Source: Pseudaminobacter sp040045035
GTDB taxonomy: Bacteria; Pseudomonadota; Alphaproteobacteria; Rhizobiales; Rhizobiaceae
DNA length: 64,000 nucleotides
Reading direction: 5' to 3'
NCBI RefSeq assembly: GCF_040045035.1
Contig: NZ_JBDZDS010000002.1
Span: 496,001-560,000 of the forward strand
This document shows, one piece after another, positions 33,480 through 42,724 of the stretch. The translations under genes and the position numbers were made by a program. The notes beneath the pieces were generated by a model. That model had not been told where the DNA came from. It made no database searches and saw nothing but the letters and a program-made list of their open reading frames with translations. How positions within the stretch are numbered: position 1 is the first letter of the stretch; each line of letters starts with the position of its first letter.

Positions 33480-34352
33480 ATGAGCCAGACACGCCTTTAC
33501 CTCACGGCCGGGCGCGGCGATGCAAGCCGCATCTTCGACGCTTTCGAGATTGAATTCGAGGAGGACGGCTTCCCGATCGCGGTGCTGGAAGTGGACGAGG
33601 AGCGCGACATCCAGGAAGTGTCGCTCTATGCCGACGGCGACATAGACGAAGCCGAGCGGCGCATGCGCAAGGTGCTGACCTCGCTTTCCCTCGACAAGGC
33701 GATCGGGCGCGAGACGCTGCCCGACGTCGACTGGGTGGCAAAGTCGCTGGAGGGGCTGAAGCCGGTGCGTGCCGGCGGCTTCGTCGTGCACGGCTCGCAC
33801 GACCGGGACGAGCCCCGCGAAGGCGAGATGGGCATCGAGATCGAGGCCGGCCTTGCCTTCGGCACCGGCCACCACGGCACCACTTCGGGCTGCCTCGAAT
33901 TGCTGGCGGAGGTCGCCCGGCAAGAGAAGCCGCGCAATGCGCTCGACCTCGGCACCGGCAGCGCCGTTCTGGCCATCGCCCTGGCAAAGCTCGCGCATAT
34001 CCCAGTGCTGGCGACCGACATCGACCCGGTGGCGACCGAGGTTGCAGCCGGCAATGTGCGGCTCAACGAAGTATCCGACTATGTCGAAACCGAAACCGCA
34101 ACCGGCTTCGACCACCCCGTCTTTGCCGCCCGCGGCCCCTTCGACCTGATCATCGCCAACATCCTGGCGGGGCCGCTGATCGAGCTTGCCCCCTCCGTTG
34201 CGCAGCATGTCACGCCTGGAGGCTCCATCGTGCTCTCGGGCATTCTGGAGCGGCAAGGCGATGGCGTGCGCTCGGCCTATGTCGGCCAGGGCTTCACCCA
34301 TGTCCGAACCCTGCTGCGCGAGGGCTGGGTGACGCTGCATCTCAAGCGCTGA
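33480..34352 (+). CDS. prmA: Ribosomal protein L11 methyltransferase PrmA
   Basis: 290 residues. SAM-dependent trimethylation of ribosomal protein L11. AFGTGHHGTT (126-135) and motif I DLGTGSAVLAIAL (156-168) with the acidic TDIDP strand, then NILAGPLIELAP, are PrmA signatures. An N-terminal L11-recognition domain (~100 residues) is present. Start ATG 33480. Probably expressed with the upstream SCO gene. Confidence 0.93.
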   Translation: MSQTRLYLTAGRGDASRIFDAFEIEFEEDGFPIAVLEVDEERDIQEVSLYADGDIDEAERRMRKVLTSLSLDKAIGRETLPDVDWVAKSLEGLKPVRAGGFVVHGSHDRDEPREGEMGIEIEAGLAFGTGHHGTTSGCLELLAEVARQEKPRNALDLGTGSAVLAIALAKLAHIPVLATDIDPVATEVAAGNVRLNEVSDYVETETATGFDHPVFAARGPFDLIIANILAGPLIELAPSVAQHVTPGGSIVLSGILERQGDGVRSAYVGQGFTHVRTLLREGWVTLHLKR

Positions 34353-34482
34353 GCCAGCGGTTGCGCCGAGCCTTGGCGCTTCAGGATCAGCAGATTGCTC
34401 GGAAACCGGATTCCACTTTCAGGCGCGATGCTCTAGTTTTTGCGCCACGCTAGACACCCGCAACCGGAAGGCACCTCCGCCC

Positions 34483-36312
34483 ATGTTCCAGACATTCGAT
34501 TCGGCCAGCGACCCGTCCACCGCGGCAACCCGTGTCGCCAAACTGCGCGAATGGCTTGTCGCGCGCGAGCTCGACGGCTTCATCGTCCCGCGCGCCGACC
34601 AGCACCAGGGCGAGTATGTCGCGCCCGGCTCCGAGCGCCTTCGCTGGCTGACAGGCTTCAGCGGCTCTGCCGGTGTTGCGATCATCCTCGCCAACCGCGC
34701 CTTCATCTTCGTCGACGGCCGCTATCAGCTCCAGGTGCGCGAACAGGTCGACCTCGGCATATTCAGCATCGAGAACCTGATCGAAAATCCGCCCCCGGCG
34801 TGGATTCGCGAAAACCTCGGCAAGGGTGCGGAGATCGGCTTCGATCCCTGGCTGCACACGATCAGCGAAGTGAGCGCGCTGAAGAAGGCGGCTGCGAAAG
34901 CCGGCGCAACCCTGGTGCCGCTGGCCGACAACCCCATCGACGAGATCTGGACCGACCAGCCGGAGCCCCCCTTGGCCCCGGTCGAGATCCACCCCATCGC
35001 CTTTGCCGGCGAATTGGCCAAGGACAAGCTCGCCAGGCTCGCGGCCGCAATCGCCAGGGAAGGCGCCACCCACTGCGTGCTGACGGACCCGTCCTCGATT
35101 GCCTGGGCCTTCAACATCCGCGGTGGAGACGTGCCGCACACGCCGCTGGCGCTCGGCTTCGCCATACTCGCCGCCGACGGCAAGCATCGCCTGTTCATGG
35201 ACGGCCGCAAGCTGTCCCGCAAGGTCGAGGCCTATCTCACCCAGCTTGCAGACCTGCGCGCGCCCGACATGCTCGAAGCCGACGTGATCGAACTGGCGAG
35301 AACCGGCGCCCGGATCGCGCTCGATCCCGTGCTTGCCGCCGACAAGCTGCGGGCGCTGGTGGAGGAGAATGGCGGCATCGTCGTTCTGGAGCCCGACCCG
35401 GCCCGCCTCCCCCGCGCCACCAAGAACCAGGCGGAAATCCAGGGCGCGCGCGCCGCGCACCGGCGCGACGGCGCCGCCGTGGCGAAACTCTTGTGCTGGC
35501 TCGATGCGCAGAAGCCGAACACGCTGGACGAGATCAAGATGGTCACGCAGCTCGAGGAGATGCGGCGTAGCGTCGGCGAAGAGACCCAGATGCCGCTGCG
35601 CGACGTCTCCTTCGACACCATCTCCGGCGCCGGCCCGAACGGCGCGATCATGCACTATCGCGTGTCGCGCGCCACCAACCGTCCGCTACGCGACGGCGAA
35701 CTGTTCCTGCTCGATTCCGGCGCGCAATATCAGGACGGCACCACCGACATTACCCGCACAGTCGCCATTGGCCGGCCGACGGATGAAATGCGCGAGCGCT
35801 TCACCCTGGTGCTCAAGGGCATGATTTCCATTTCGATGCTGCATTTTCCGGTCGGCACGCGCGGCTGCGACATCGATGCCTTCGCGCGCATAGCGCTCTG
35901 GCAGCGGGGCCTGGACTTCGCCCATGGCACCGGCCACGGCGTCGGCTCCTATCTGGCCGTGCATGAAGGGCCCCAGCGCATCGCCAAGACCGGTACCGAG
36001 AAGCTGCTCGAAGGCATGATCCTGTCGAATGAGCCGGGCTACTACAAGGAAGGCCATTACGGCATCCGCATCGAGAACCTGATCCTCGTGACGGCCGCCA
36101 AGGCTCTCGAGGGCGGCGACCTTCCCGTCCATGGCTTCGAGACGCTGACGCTCGTGCCGATCGACCGAAGGCTGATAGACGCCGACCTGCTGGCGCCGGA
36201 CGAACTGGAGTGGCTCAATGCCTACCACGTCCGCGTTCTGGCCGAGATCGGACCGATGGTGGACGGCGAAACGCTGAGGTGGCTGGAGAATGCGACCGCG
36301 GCGATCGGCTGA
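34483..36312 (+). CDS. pepP: Xaa-Pro aminopeptidase P (M24B)
   Basis: 609 residues, the long three-domain aminopeptidase P type: two creatinase-like N-terminal domains (to about residue 310) and a pita-bread catalytic domain. Dinuclear metal ligands are visible as D in LLDSGAQYQDGTTD (about 409-420, two Asp), H in HGTGHGVGSY (about 482), E in NEPGYY (about 515) and E in GIRIEN (about 528). It removes N-terminal residues before proline. Convergent with azlD, 8 bp away. Confidence 0.93.
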   Translation: MFQTFDSASDPSTAATRVAKLREWLVARELDGFIVPRADQHQGEYVAPGSERLRWLTGFSGSAGVAIILANRAFIFVDGRYQLQVREQVDLGIFSIENLIENPPPAWIRENLGKGAEIGFDPWLHTISEVSALKKAAAKAGATLVPLADNPIDEIWTDQPEPPLAPVEIHPIAFAGELAKDKLARLAAAIAREGATHCVLTDPSSIAWAFNIRGGDVPHTPLALGFAILAADGKHRLFMDGRKLSRKVEAYLTQLADLRAPDMLEADVIELARTGARIALDPVLAADKLRALVEENGGIVVLEPDPARLPRATKNQAEIQGARAAHRRDGAAVAKLLCWLDAQKPNTLDEIKMVTQLEEMRRSVGEETQMPLRDVSFDTISGAGPNGAIMHYRVSRATNRPLRDGELFLLDSGAQYQDGTTDITRTVAIGRPTDEMRERFTLVLKGMISISMLHFPVGTRGCDIDAFARIALWQRGLDFAHGTGHGVGSYLAVHEGPQRIAKTGTEKLLEGMILSNEPGYYKEGHYGIRIENLILVTAAKALEGGDLPVHGFETLTLVPIDRRLIDADLLAPDELEWLNAYHVRVLAEIGPMVDGETLRWLENATAAIG

Positions 36313-36329
36313 GTTGGAGCTCAGCCGAT
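36304..36329. repeat. 10-bp inverted repeat spanning two convergent stop codons
   Basis: ATCGGCTGAG (36304-36313) and CTCAGCCGAT (36320-36329) are perfect inverted copies around a 6-nt spacer TTGGAG. Both genes end in Ile-Gly-stop, so the repeat carries both TGA codons. It may serve as a bidirectional terminator without a T-tract. Confidence 0.6.
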
Positions 36330-36617
36330 GAAGTGCCGCATGGCGATAAGCACTGCGGCACCGGCGAGGAACATGGTCAACAGGCCGCCGCGCAACGAGA
36401 CGATCACCGCCACCGCAAGAGCTGCCAGCTCAGCGGGACCGGCCGACAGTGCGGCAGGCGCCACAAGCGTGGTCAGGACCGCGGCCGGCACGGCATTGAG
36501 CCCAGCCTCGACACGTGGATGGATGCGCTCGAAGCGCGAGATGACCAGATGCCCACCGATACGCGTCAGATAGGTCGCGACGGCGCCGGCAAAGATGATC
36601 CACAGTGTCGTGCTCAT
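36321..36617 (-). CDS. azlD: AzlD family branched-chain amino acid exporter subunit
   Basis: 98 residues with three to four hydrophobic helices (ILWIIFAGAVATYLTRIGG, VPAAVLTTLVAPAALSAGPA, ALAVAVIVSLRGGLLTMF, AGAAVLIAMRHFIG). It is the small partner of AzlC in AzlCD exporters of branched-chain amino acids. The start overlaps the azlC stop by ATGA. Typical length ~100. Confidence 0.87.
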   Translation of the reverse strand: MSTTLWIIFAGAVATYLTRIGGHLVISRFERIHPRVEAGLNAVPAAVLTTLVAPAALSAGPAELAALAVAVIVSLRGGLLTMFLAGAAVLIAMRHFIG

Positions 36618-37363
36618 GACACCACCTCCACGGCTTCCTCGGTTTCGACGGTCTCGTCGGCTCTTACAGGTAGGGCTGCTGCAAGCATCACGCCTGCCAG
36701 CGCACCGATCGACACATGCCAGGGCGAACCGACCGTCTTGTAGGCGATCATCGAGGCTGCCGCACTGGCAATGACGATGGGCAGCCAGCGTGGGCGCTTG
36801 CGGAAGCTCATGACGAGCCCGAGGAAATAGATCGGCAACAGGAAATCAAGGCCGATGGCGTGGGGATCGGGGATCAGCCGCCCGAACAGCGCGCCCAGCG
36901 TGCTCTCGGCCAGCCAGAACACATAAATCGGCAACGCCAGGCCCATGTACCAGGCGAAGGTGACTTCTTCACCATTCTCGCCTTTGCGTTCGGCTTCGGC
37001 ATATTGCGGATCGACGAGGAAGAAGTAGCCGATGGCCTGCTTCAACAGTGGCCAGTGGTCGATGCGCTTGCCCACCGCCGCCGAATAGAGAACGTGGCGG
37101 AAATTGACCGCGAAGATCGACAGAACGACGAGCCATGGCGCGACCTGATGGCCGAACAGTTCAATACCGACGAGCTGGCTCGCGCCGCCATAGATGGTCG
37201 CGCTCATCAGCGTGGCCTCGGCGACACTGAAGCCGTTGTCGATGGCGAGCGCTCCAAACAGGACGGCAAAAGGTGCGGACGCAACCACGACCGGAATGCT
37301 CAGTCGCGCGCCACGCCAGAATTCGCTTGCGCGCGCGCCTTCGGGAATGGCTTCGACAGACAT
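36614..37363 (-). CDS. azlC: AzlC family branched-chain amino acid exporter
   Basis: 249 residues with about six to seven hydrophobic helices. Characteristic are FWRGARLSIPVVVASAPFAVLFGAL at the N-terminus, SATIYGGASQLVGIELF, and NFRHVLYSAAVGKRI. AzlC proteins pair with AzlD to export valine/leucine/isoleucine analogues. Upstream (37364-37476, toward ligA) is a 113-bp gap that probably holds its promoter. Confidence 0.9.
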   Translation of the reverse strand: MSVEAIPEGARASEFWRGARLSIPVVVASAPFAVLFGALAIDNGFSVAEATLMSATIYGGASQLVGIELFGHQVAPWLVVLSIFAVNFRHVLYSAAVGKRIDHWPLLKQAIGYFFLVDPQYAEAERKGENGEEVTFAWYMGLALPIYVFWLAESTLGALFGRLIPDPHAIGLDFLLPIYFLGLVMSFRKRPRWLPIVIASAAASMIAYKTVGSPWHVSIGALAGVMLAAALPVRADETVETEEAVEVVS

Positions 37364-37476
37364 GACTGCTCCGGGGAAAGAAACGTGTTTAGGTCAGCCA
37401 GACTGACATGTCACGTCAATTTGCTTGAGCAATGGATCAGCCGGGTTGATGCCAGTGGCACGGGGCCGGTCGGCTT

Positions 37477-39819
37477 CTAGCCCCTCCCCACCCGCTCGAA
37501 CCAGGCATCCTCGTCAATGACCTCGATGCCGAGGTCGGTGGCCTGCTTCAGCTTGGAGCCCGCGCCCGGCCCCGCCACGACGAGATCGGTCTTCTTCGAG
37601 ACGGATCCCGCGACCTTGGCCCCGAGCTTCTCGGCCATGGCCTTGGCTTCGTCGCGCGACATTTTTTCAAGCGCCCCGGTGAAGACGACCGTCTTGCCGG
37701 CGACCGGCGACGAGACCTCTCCCACCGGCTGCTCGTCGACCGGCGTGACTTCCTCTAGCAGCGCGTCGACGGCTTCGCGGTTGTGGTCCTCGGCGAAGAA
37801 CTCGACCACTGCTTCTGCAACCACCGCGCCTATGCCGTTGATGCCGTTGATCTCCTGCCAGGCAGCGTTGCCGATATCGCCCTTGCCTTGCGGCATGACG
37901 GCGCTTTCGGCTGCCGTGCGCAGGGCAGAAAAACTCAAGAAATGCCGTGCCAGCCGCTTGGCGTTGGTTTCGCCGATATGCCGGATGCCCAGCCCGAACA
38001 GGAACCGCGAAAACTCCACCTGTCGCCGGTCGTCGATGGCCGCAAACAGTTTCCGTACCGAGACGGCACCAAAACCCTCGATGTTCTCGAGCTTGGTCAG
38101 CGATCTCTCTTGCCGCGCCTTCAGCGTGAAGATGTCGGCGGGGGAGCGGATGCGCAGAGCCGGGTCCTCGGCGTTGAAGAAGAATTCGATTTGCTTCTCG
38201 CCGAGCCCCTCGATGTCCAACGCGTTGCGCGACACGAAATGGCGCAGCCGTTCGACCGCCTGCGCCGGGCAGATCAGGCCGCCGGTGCAGCGCCGCACCG
38301 CCTCCCCTTCCTCGCGCACAGCGTGGCTGCCGCAGGCCGGACAGCGATCGGGGAAGACGTAAGGAACGGCGTGGGCGGGACGCCCTTCAAGCACGACATC
38401 GAGAATCTGCGGGATAACGTCGCCGGCACGCTGCACCACCACCGTGTCGCCGATGCGGATGTCGCGGCCCTCGCGGATCGGCTGGCCGTTGTTGCCGATG
38501 CCGCGGATGTAGTCCTCATTGTGCAGCGTAGCGTTGGTGACCACCACGCCGCCGACAGTGACAGGACGCAGACGCGCCACCGGCGTAAGCGCGCCGGTGC
38601 GGCCGACCTGGATATCGATGCCGGTAAGCACGGTGGTCGCCTTCTCGGCGGGGAATTTGTGCGCCGTCGCCCAGCGCGGGCTGCGCGAGCGAAAACCGAG
38701 TCGTTCCTGCAGGTCGAGCCGATCGACCTTGTAGACCACGCCGTCGATGTCATAGGGCAGTTCCGCACGCTCCGCCTCGATGGAACGGTAGTGCGCCAGA
38801 ATGTCCTCGAGCGACCGGCAGCGGTCCATCAGGCTGTTGATGGGAAAGCCCCAATCGCCAAAGCGCTGCACGATATCATACTGGGTCTCTCCCAGCGGCT
38901 CGCTCGTCTCACCCCAAGCATAGGCAAAGAATCTCAGCGGCCGCGAACGGGTGACTTCCGGGTCCTTCTGGCGAAGGCTGCCGGCCGCCGAATTGCGCGG
39001 ATTGGCGAAAACCTGGCCGGTCTCGGCCATGCGCTGGTTGAGCGCGAAGAAATCGTCGCGGCGCATATAGACCTCGCCGCGCACCTCCACCACATCAGGC
39101 GCATCCTTGGGCAACTGATGCGGGATTTCCCTGATGGTGCGGATATTGGCGGTGACGTTCTCGCCCGTGGTGCCGTCGCCGCGCGTAGCTGCCGTCACCA
39201 GCCTGCGGTTTTCATAGCGAAGCGACATCGACAGGCCGTCGATCTTGGGCTCGGCGGTGAAGATCAACTCCCGGTCGGCGGGCCACGTCAGAAAGCGGCG
39301 CACGCCGGCGATGAAATCGACCACATCCTCATCGGTGAAGACGTTGTCGAGCGAGAGCATCGGCACCGCATGGACGACCTGGCCAAATGCCGGGCTCGGT
39401 CGCGCGCCAATTCTCTCAAGCCTGCTAGCTAGCTCCGAGAACTCCTGACTTGCTGAAGTGAGAGCGCCGACAAATCTTCTTAAATCATCATAGACGGCAT
39501 CGGAAAATATAGGGGCGTCATTGATATAATAGGCTTCATCCGCTTCGGCGAGAAGTGTTTGAGCAGCCACGATAGCCCGCGATATATCCTCAATTACAGG
39601 AACATCCAAAGTCATATTCCTGAGCTTCGCTTTCCCTGAAGCAAACTCAACAATGTGCCTCGATAAATAATTTGACAATATATCTTGAACTTCATCGGGG
39701 AGGCGCGTCACAAACTCGGAGACGTCTGCCTTATACGCATTTGGCCACCCCTGAATAATATGGTCACTTATGATAGACGATCGAGGTCTAGAGTCGGTAT
39801 TGCTATAATTTCGTATCAT
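37477..39819 (-). CDS. ligA: NAD-dependent DNA ligase LigA with divergent, AT-rich N-terminus
   Basis: 780 residues from ATG 39819 (GAGAGG 8 bases upstream) or 712 from ATG 39615 (CAGGAAT upstream), the latter a normal length. It seals nicks using NAD+. Visible parts: domain Ia (YYINDAPIFSDAVYD, with the two aspartates and tyrosine that bind NMN), catalytic Lys in AEPKIDGL, the four-Cys zinc finger (CPACGSH, CTGGLICPAQ), HhH region, and C-terminal BRCT (GKTVVFTGALEKMSRDEA). The first ~130 codons (39420-39819) are clearly AT-rich and the residues around domain Ia are atypical; codons 1-68 match nothing I know. Probably a mosaic gene. Confidence 0.92.
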   Translation of the reverse strand: MIRNYSNTDSRPRSSIISDHIIQGWPNAYKADVSEFVTRLPDEVQDILSNYLSRHIVEFASGKAKLRNMTLDVPVIEDISRAIVAAQTLLAEADEAYYINDAPIFSDAVYDDLRRFVGALTSASQEFSELASRLERIGARPSPAFGQVVHAVPMLSLDNVFTDEDVVDFIAGVRRFLTWPADRELIFTAEPKIDGLSMSLRYENRRLVTAATRGDGTTGENVTANIRTIREIPHQLPKDAPDVVEVRGEVYMRRDDFFALNQRMAETGQVFANPRNSAAGSLRQKDPEVTRSRPLRFFAYAWGETSEPLGETQYDIVQRFGDWGFPINSLMDRCRSLEDILAHYRSIEAERAELPYDIDGVVYKVDRLDLQERLGFRSRSPRWATAHKFPAEKATTVLTGIDIQVGRTGALTPVARLRPVTVGGVVVTNATLHNEDYIRGIGNNGQPIREGRDIRIGDTVVVQRAGDVIPQILDVVLEGRPAHAVPYVFPDRCPACGSHAVREEGEAVRRCTGGLICPAQAVERLRHFVSRNALDIEGLGEKQIEFFFNAEDPALRIRSPADIFTLKARQERSLTKLENIEGFGAVSVRKLFAAIDDRRQVEFSRFLFGLGIRHIGETNAKRLARHFLSFSALRTAAESAVMPQGKGDIGNAAWQEINGINGIGAVVAEAVVEFFAEDHNREAVDALLEEVTPVDEQPVGEVSSPVAGKTVVFTGALEKMSRDEAKAMAEKLGAKVAGSVSKKTDLVVAGPGAGSKLKQATDLGIEVIDEDAWFERVGRG

Positions 39820-39974
39820 TTAAAGACCTCTCGGGTCATGCTTGGAAACGCACCACCCAGCTTCCCAGATAGCGAGTTCGACAGTTGTTTCCAAGGCGAG
39901 CCATGTTGACGCGAATCCAACCATGGTTAGATCCGTAAACTATTTCGCTTCGAGCCGTACTCAAGCCCTCAATG

Positions 39975-41654
39975 TCAGGAGGCAACGGCCTCGGCATTCT
40001 CGCGCAGCAGCCGCTCGGCCGCCGCGCGCGCTTCGTCGGTGATGGTCGCGCCGGCCAGCATGCGGGCGATTTCCTCCTGACGTGCATTGCGATCCATCTC
40101 GGCGATGCTGGTGGAAACCTGCTCCGCGCTGCCCGATTTCGCGATCAGGAAATGGGTGTGTGCCCGTGCCGCCACCTGCGGCGCATGCGTGACCGAAAGC
40201 ACCTGCACGCGGTTGGCCAGACGCGCCAGGCGTTGGCCTATGGCGTCGGCAACGGCACCACCGACCCCTGTGTCGATCTCGTCGAAGACCAGCGTCGGCG
40301 CCGAGCCGCGGTCGGCCAGCGCCACCTTCAGCGCCAGCAGGAAGCGGGACAGTTCGCCGCCGGAGGCGATCTTCATCATCGGGCCCGGCTTGGTGCCCGG
40401 ATTGGTGCGCACCCAGAACTCGATGAGATCGATGCCCTCTTCCTGCCGATTGTCTGGCTCGGCGCTCATCTCGACGATGAACTCGGCCCGCTCCAGCTTC
40501 AGCGCCGGCAACTCGGCCATCACCGCATTGCGCAGCCCGAGCGCGGCAGTCTTGCGCAGTTCCGACAGATGCGCAGCCACGCCGTCATAGGCATCGCGTG
40601 CGGCCACCGCTTGCTTTTCCAGCACCTGCAGACGCTCCTCGCCCGCATCGAGGTCGGTAAGATCGGCCGCCATCGTGTCGCGCAGCCGGGCCAGATCGTC
40701 CACCTGCACATTGTGCTTGCGCGCGGCCGCGCGCAGCGCGAACAGTCGTTCCTCGGCCTTCTCCAGCCGTTTCGGATCGTATTCGGTTGCCCGAAGCGCC
40801 GCATCCACGCCAGATTGAGCGGCATCCAGCGACAGCATCGCCTCGTCCAGCGACGTCACCACATCGTCAAGCAGGCCGGGCACCTCGCCAGCCTTGCGCT
40901 GCAGGCGCCGAAGCAGGCTGGCTAGCTGCGGCAACGGCGAATTGGAGCCGGACAGCACGTCCTGCGCATCCTGAATATCGCTGGCGATCTTTTCGGCGCG
41001 CATCATGGCCGTGCGCACCTCGGCCAGCTCCGCCTCCTCGCCCGGCTGCGGGTCGAGCTGCGACAGCTCCGCGACCGCCGCGCGCAGATAGTCGGCCTCG
41101 CGCGCAGCCGCCTCGACGCGGGCGCGATGGCGCGCGAGTTCCTGCTCGCAGTCGCGCCAGCGTCGCCAGGCTTCGGCACAGGCCCGCACCTCGCCAAGAT
41201 GCCCCCCGAAGGAATCGAGCACGTCGCGGTGCGCACCGGCATCCACCAGTGCGCGGTCGTCATGCTGGCCATGGATCTCGACCAGCGCGCGGCCGATGTC
41301 GCGCATCAGGGTGACGCTGGAAGGCTGGTCGTTGACGAAGACGCGGGTGCGCCCGTCGGCCGTCTGCACGCGCCGCAGGATGATGTCGCCATCGTCGTCG
41401 AGGGCATTGTCGATCAGGATCTGCCGAGCGGGGTGGTTGCGCGGCACGTCGAAGACCGCAGACACCTGCCCCTGCGTGGCGCCATGGCGCACGAGCGAGG
41501 CATCGCCCCGCGCGCCCAGCGCCAGCGACAAGGAATCAAGAAGGATGGACTTGCCCGCGCCGGTCTCGCCGGTCAGCACCGACAAGCCGGACACAAAATC
41601 GATGTCCAGCTTCTCGATGAGAACGATATCGCGGATCGACAGCCTCGAGAGCAT
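39975..41654 (-). CDS. recN: DNA repair protein RecN
   Basis: 559 residues. SMC-like ATPase in double-strand break repair. The N-terminal Walker A is TGETGAGKSILLDSL, a long coiled coil occupies roughly residues 150-370, and the C-terminal half carries the ABC signature SGGELSRFLLAL and Walker B TLVFDEIDTGVGG with SVTHAPQVAARA. Start ATG 41654, 15 bp after the bamD stop, so transcribed with the division cluster. The 155-bp gap to ligA is AT-rich. Confidence 0.95.
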   Translation of the reverse strand: MLSRLSIRDIVLIEKLDIDFVSGLSVLTGETGAGKSILLDSLSLALGARGDASLVRHGATQGQVSAVFDVPRNHPARQILIDNALDDDGDIILRRVQTADGRTRVFVNDQPSSVTLMRDIGRALVEIHGQHDDRALVDAGAHRDVLDSFGGHLGEVRACAEAWRRWRDCEQELARHRARVEAAAREADYLRAAVAELSQLDPQPGEEAELAEVRTAMMRAEKIASDIQDAQDVLSGSNSPLPQLASLLRRLQRKAGEVPGLLDDVVTSLDEAMLSLDAAQSGVDAALRATEYDPKRLEKAEERLFALRAAARKHNVQVDDLARLRDTMAADLTDLDAGEERLQVLEKQAVAARDAYDGVAAHLSELRKTAALGLRNAVMAELPALKLERAEFIVEMSAEPDNRQEEGIDLIEFWVRTNPGTKPGPMMKIASGGELSRFLLALKVALADRGSAPTLVFDEIDTGVGGAVADAIGQRLARLANRVQVLSVTHAPQVAARAHTHFLIAKSGSAEQVSTSIAEMDRNARQEEIARMLAGATITDEARAAAERLLRENAEAVAS

Positions 41655-41669
41655 CTCTCCCCGCTGCTA

Positions 41670-42536
41670 TCAGGCGCCGGTGATAAGCTTTCCGGCCTTG
41701 GATAGCCACGAGCCGGCATTTTCGCGCGGCTCCAGCCCGCCGGACTGCAAGAGCTTGTACGTGTCCTTGTACCACTGGCTGTCGGGGTAGTTCTGCCCCA
41801 GGACAGCGGCCGCAGTCTGCGCCTCGGAAGTCAGGCCCATCGCGTAATAGCTCTCGGTGAGACGCGCAAGCGCCTCCTCGATATGCCGCGTGTTGGAATA
41901 GTTCTCGACCACGAAGCGGAAACGCTTGACGGCCGCGATGTATTCGCGCCGCTCCAGATAGTAGCGTCCGACCTGCATCTCCTTGCCGGCGAGCTGGTCG
42001 CGGGCAAAGCGGATCTTTTCCTTGGCGTCGTCGACATATTCGGAATCGGGCCAGCGGGTGACCACTTCCTGCATCGCCTCGATGGCGCGGCGCGATTCCT
42101 TCTGGTCCTGCGTCACGTCGCGAATCTGGCGGAAATAGCAGAGTCCAACGATGTACTGCGCATAGGCCGCGTCGGGGGTCGACGGATAGAGCGCGAGATA
42201 GCGCTTGGCCGAGGTGACCGCGTCGTCGTAGTTGCCCTGGCGATAGTTGGCGAAAGCGCCCATGACCATCGATTTGCGGGCATATTCGGAATACGGATGC
42301 TGGCGGTCGATGGCGTCGAACTTTTTGCTGGCCTCCTTCAGGCGGCCGGCGTTCAGATTGGCCAGACCCTGGTTGTAGAGCACATCGGCCGGGTCGGTCT
42401 GGTCGACATAGGTCGACAGGTCGACGTCCTTGTCCGAAGACATGCAGGCCGAGAGGAAAAGCGGCGCGGAAAGCACCGAAAACGCCAGAAGGGCAGCGCG
42501 CGCCGGCTTCGACTGTACAGCTCGCTCAAAAACCAT
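41670..42536 (-). CDS. bamD: BamD outer-membrane assembly lipoprotein
   Basis: 288 residues. A lipoprotein signal with lipobox LSAC (Cys about residue 31), then TPR-type repeats (LYNQGLANLNAGRLKEASKKFDAID, YAQYIVGLCYF) as in BamD. It is the essential partner of BamA in inserting outer-membrane beta-barrels. The order lpxC-bamD-recN-ligA is common in this group. Start ATG 42536; a 188-bp spacer to lpxC shows nothing further. Confidence 0.94.
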   Translation of the reverse strand: MVFERAVQSKPARAALLAFSVLSAPLFLSACMSSDKDVDLSTYVDQTDPADVLYNQGLANLNAGRLKEASKKFDAIDRQHPYSEYARKSMVMGAFANYRQGNYDDAVTSAKRYLALYPSTPDAAYAQYIVGLCYFRQIRDVTQDQKESRRAIEAMQEVVTRWPDSEYVDDAKEKIRFARDQLAGKEMQVGRYYLERREYIAAVKRFRFVVENYSNTRHIEEALARLTESYYAMGLTSEAQTAAAVLGQNYPDSQWYKDTYKLLQSGGLEPRENAGSWLSKAGKLITGA

Positions 42537-42724
42537 GGTCTGATTCTGCCCCTCTCGGCGTGACTATACTCAATGGCCCGCAGTCATAGATCACAACTGC
42601 CCCTGGACGGCAACGCTATCGCCATCCATTCGCGCATTTTTGTGGCGCTTCCACAGCTTCGCCGGAATTCGCGCACCGTCCGGGCACAACCTATTTGCAG
42701 GTCCCGAATACACGCCTTGCGGCC

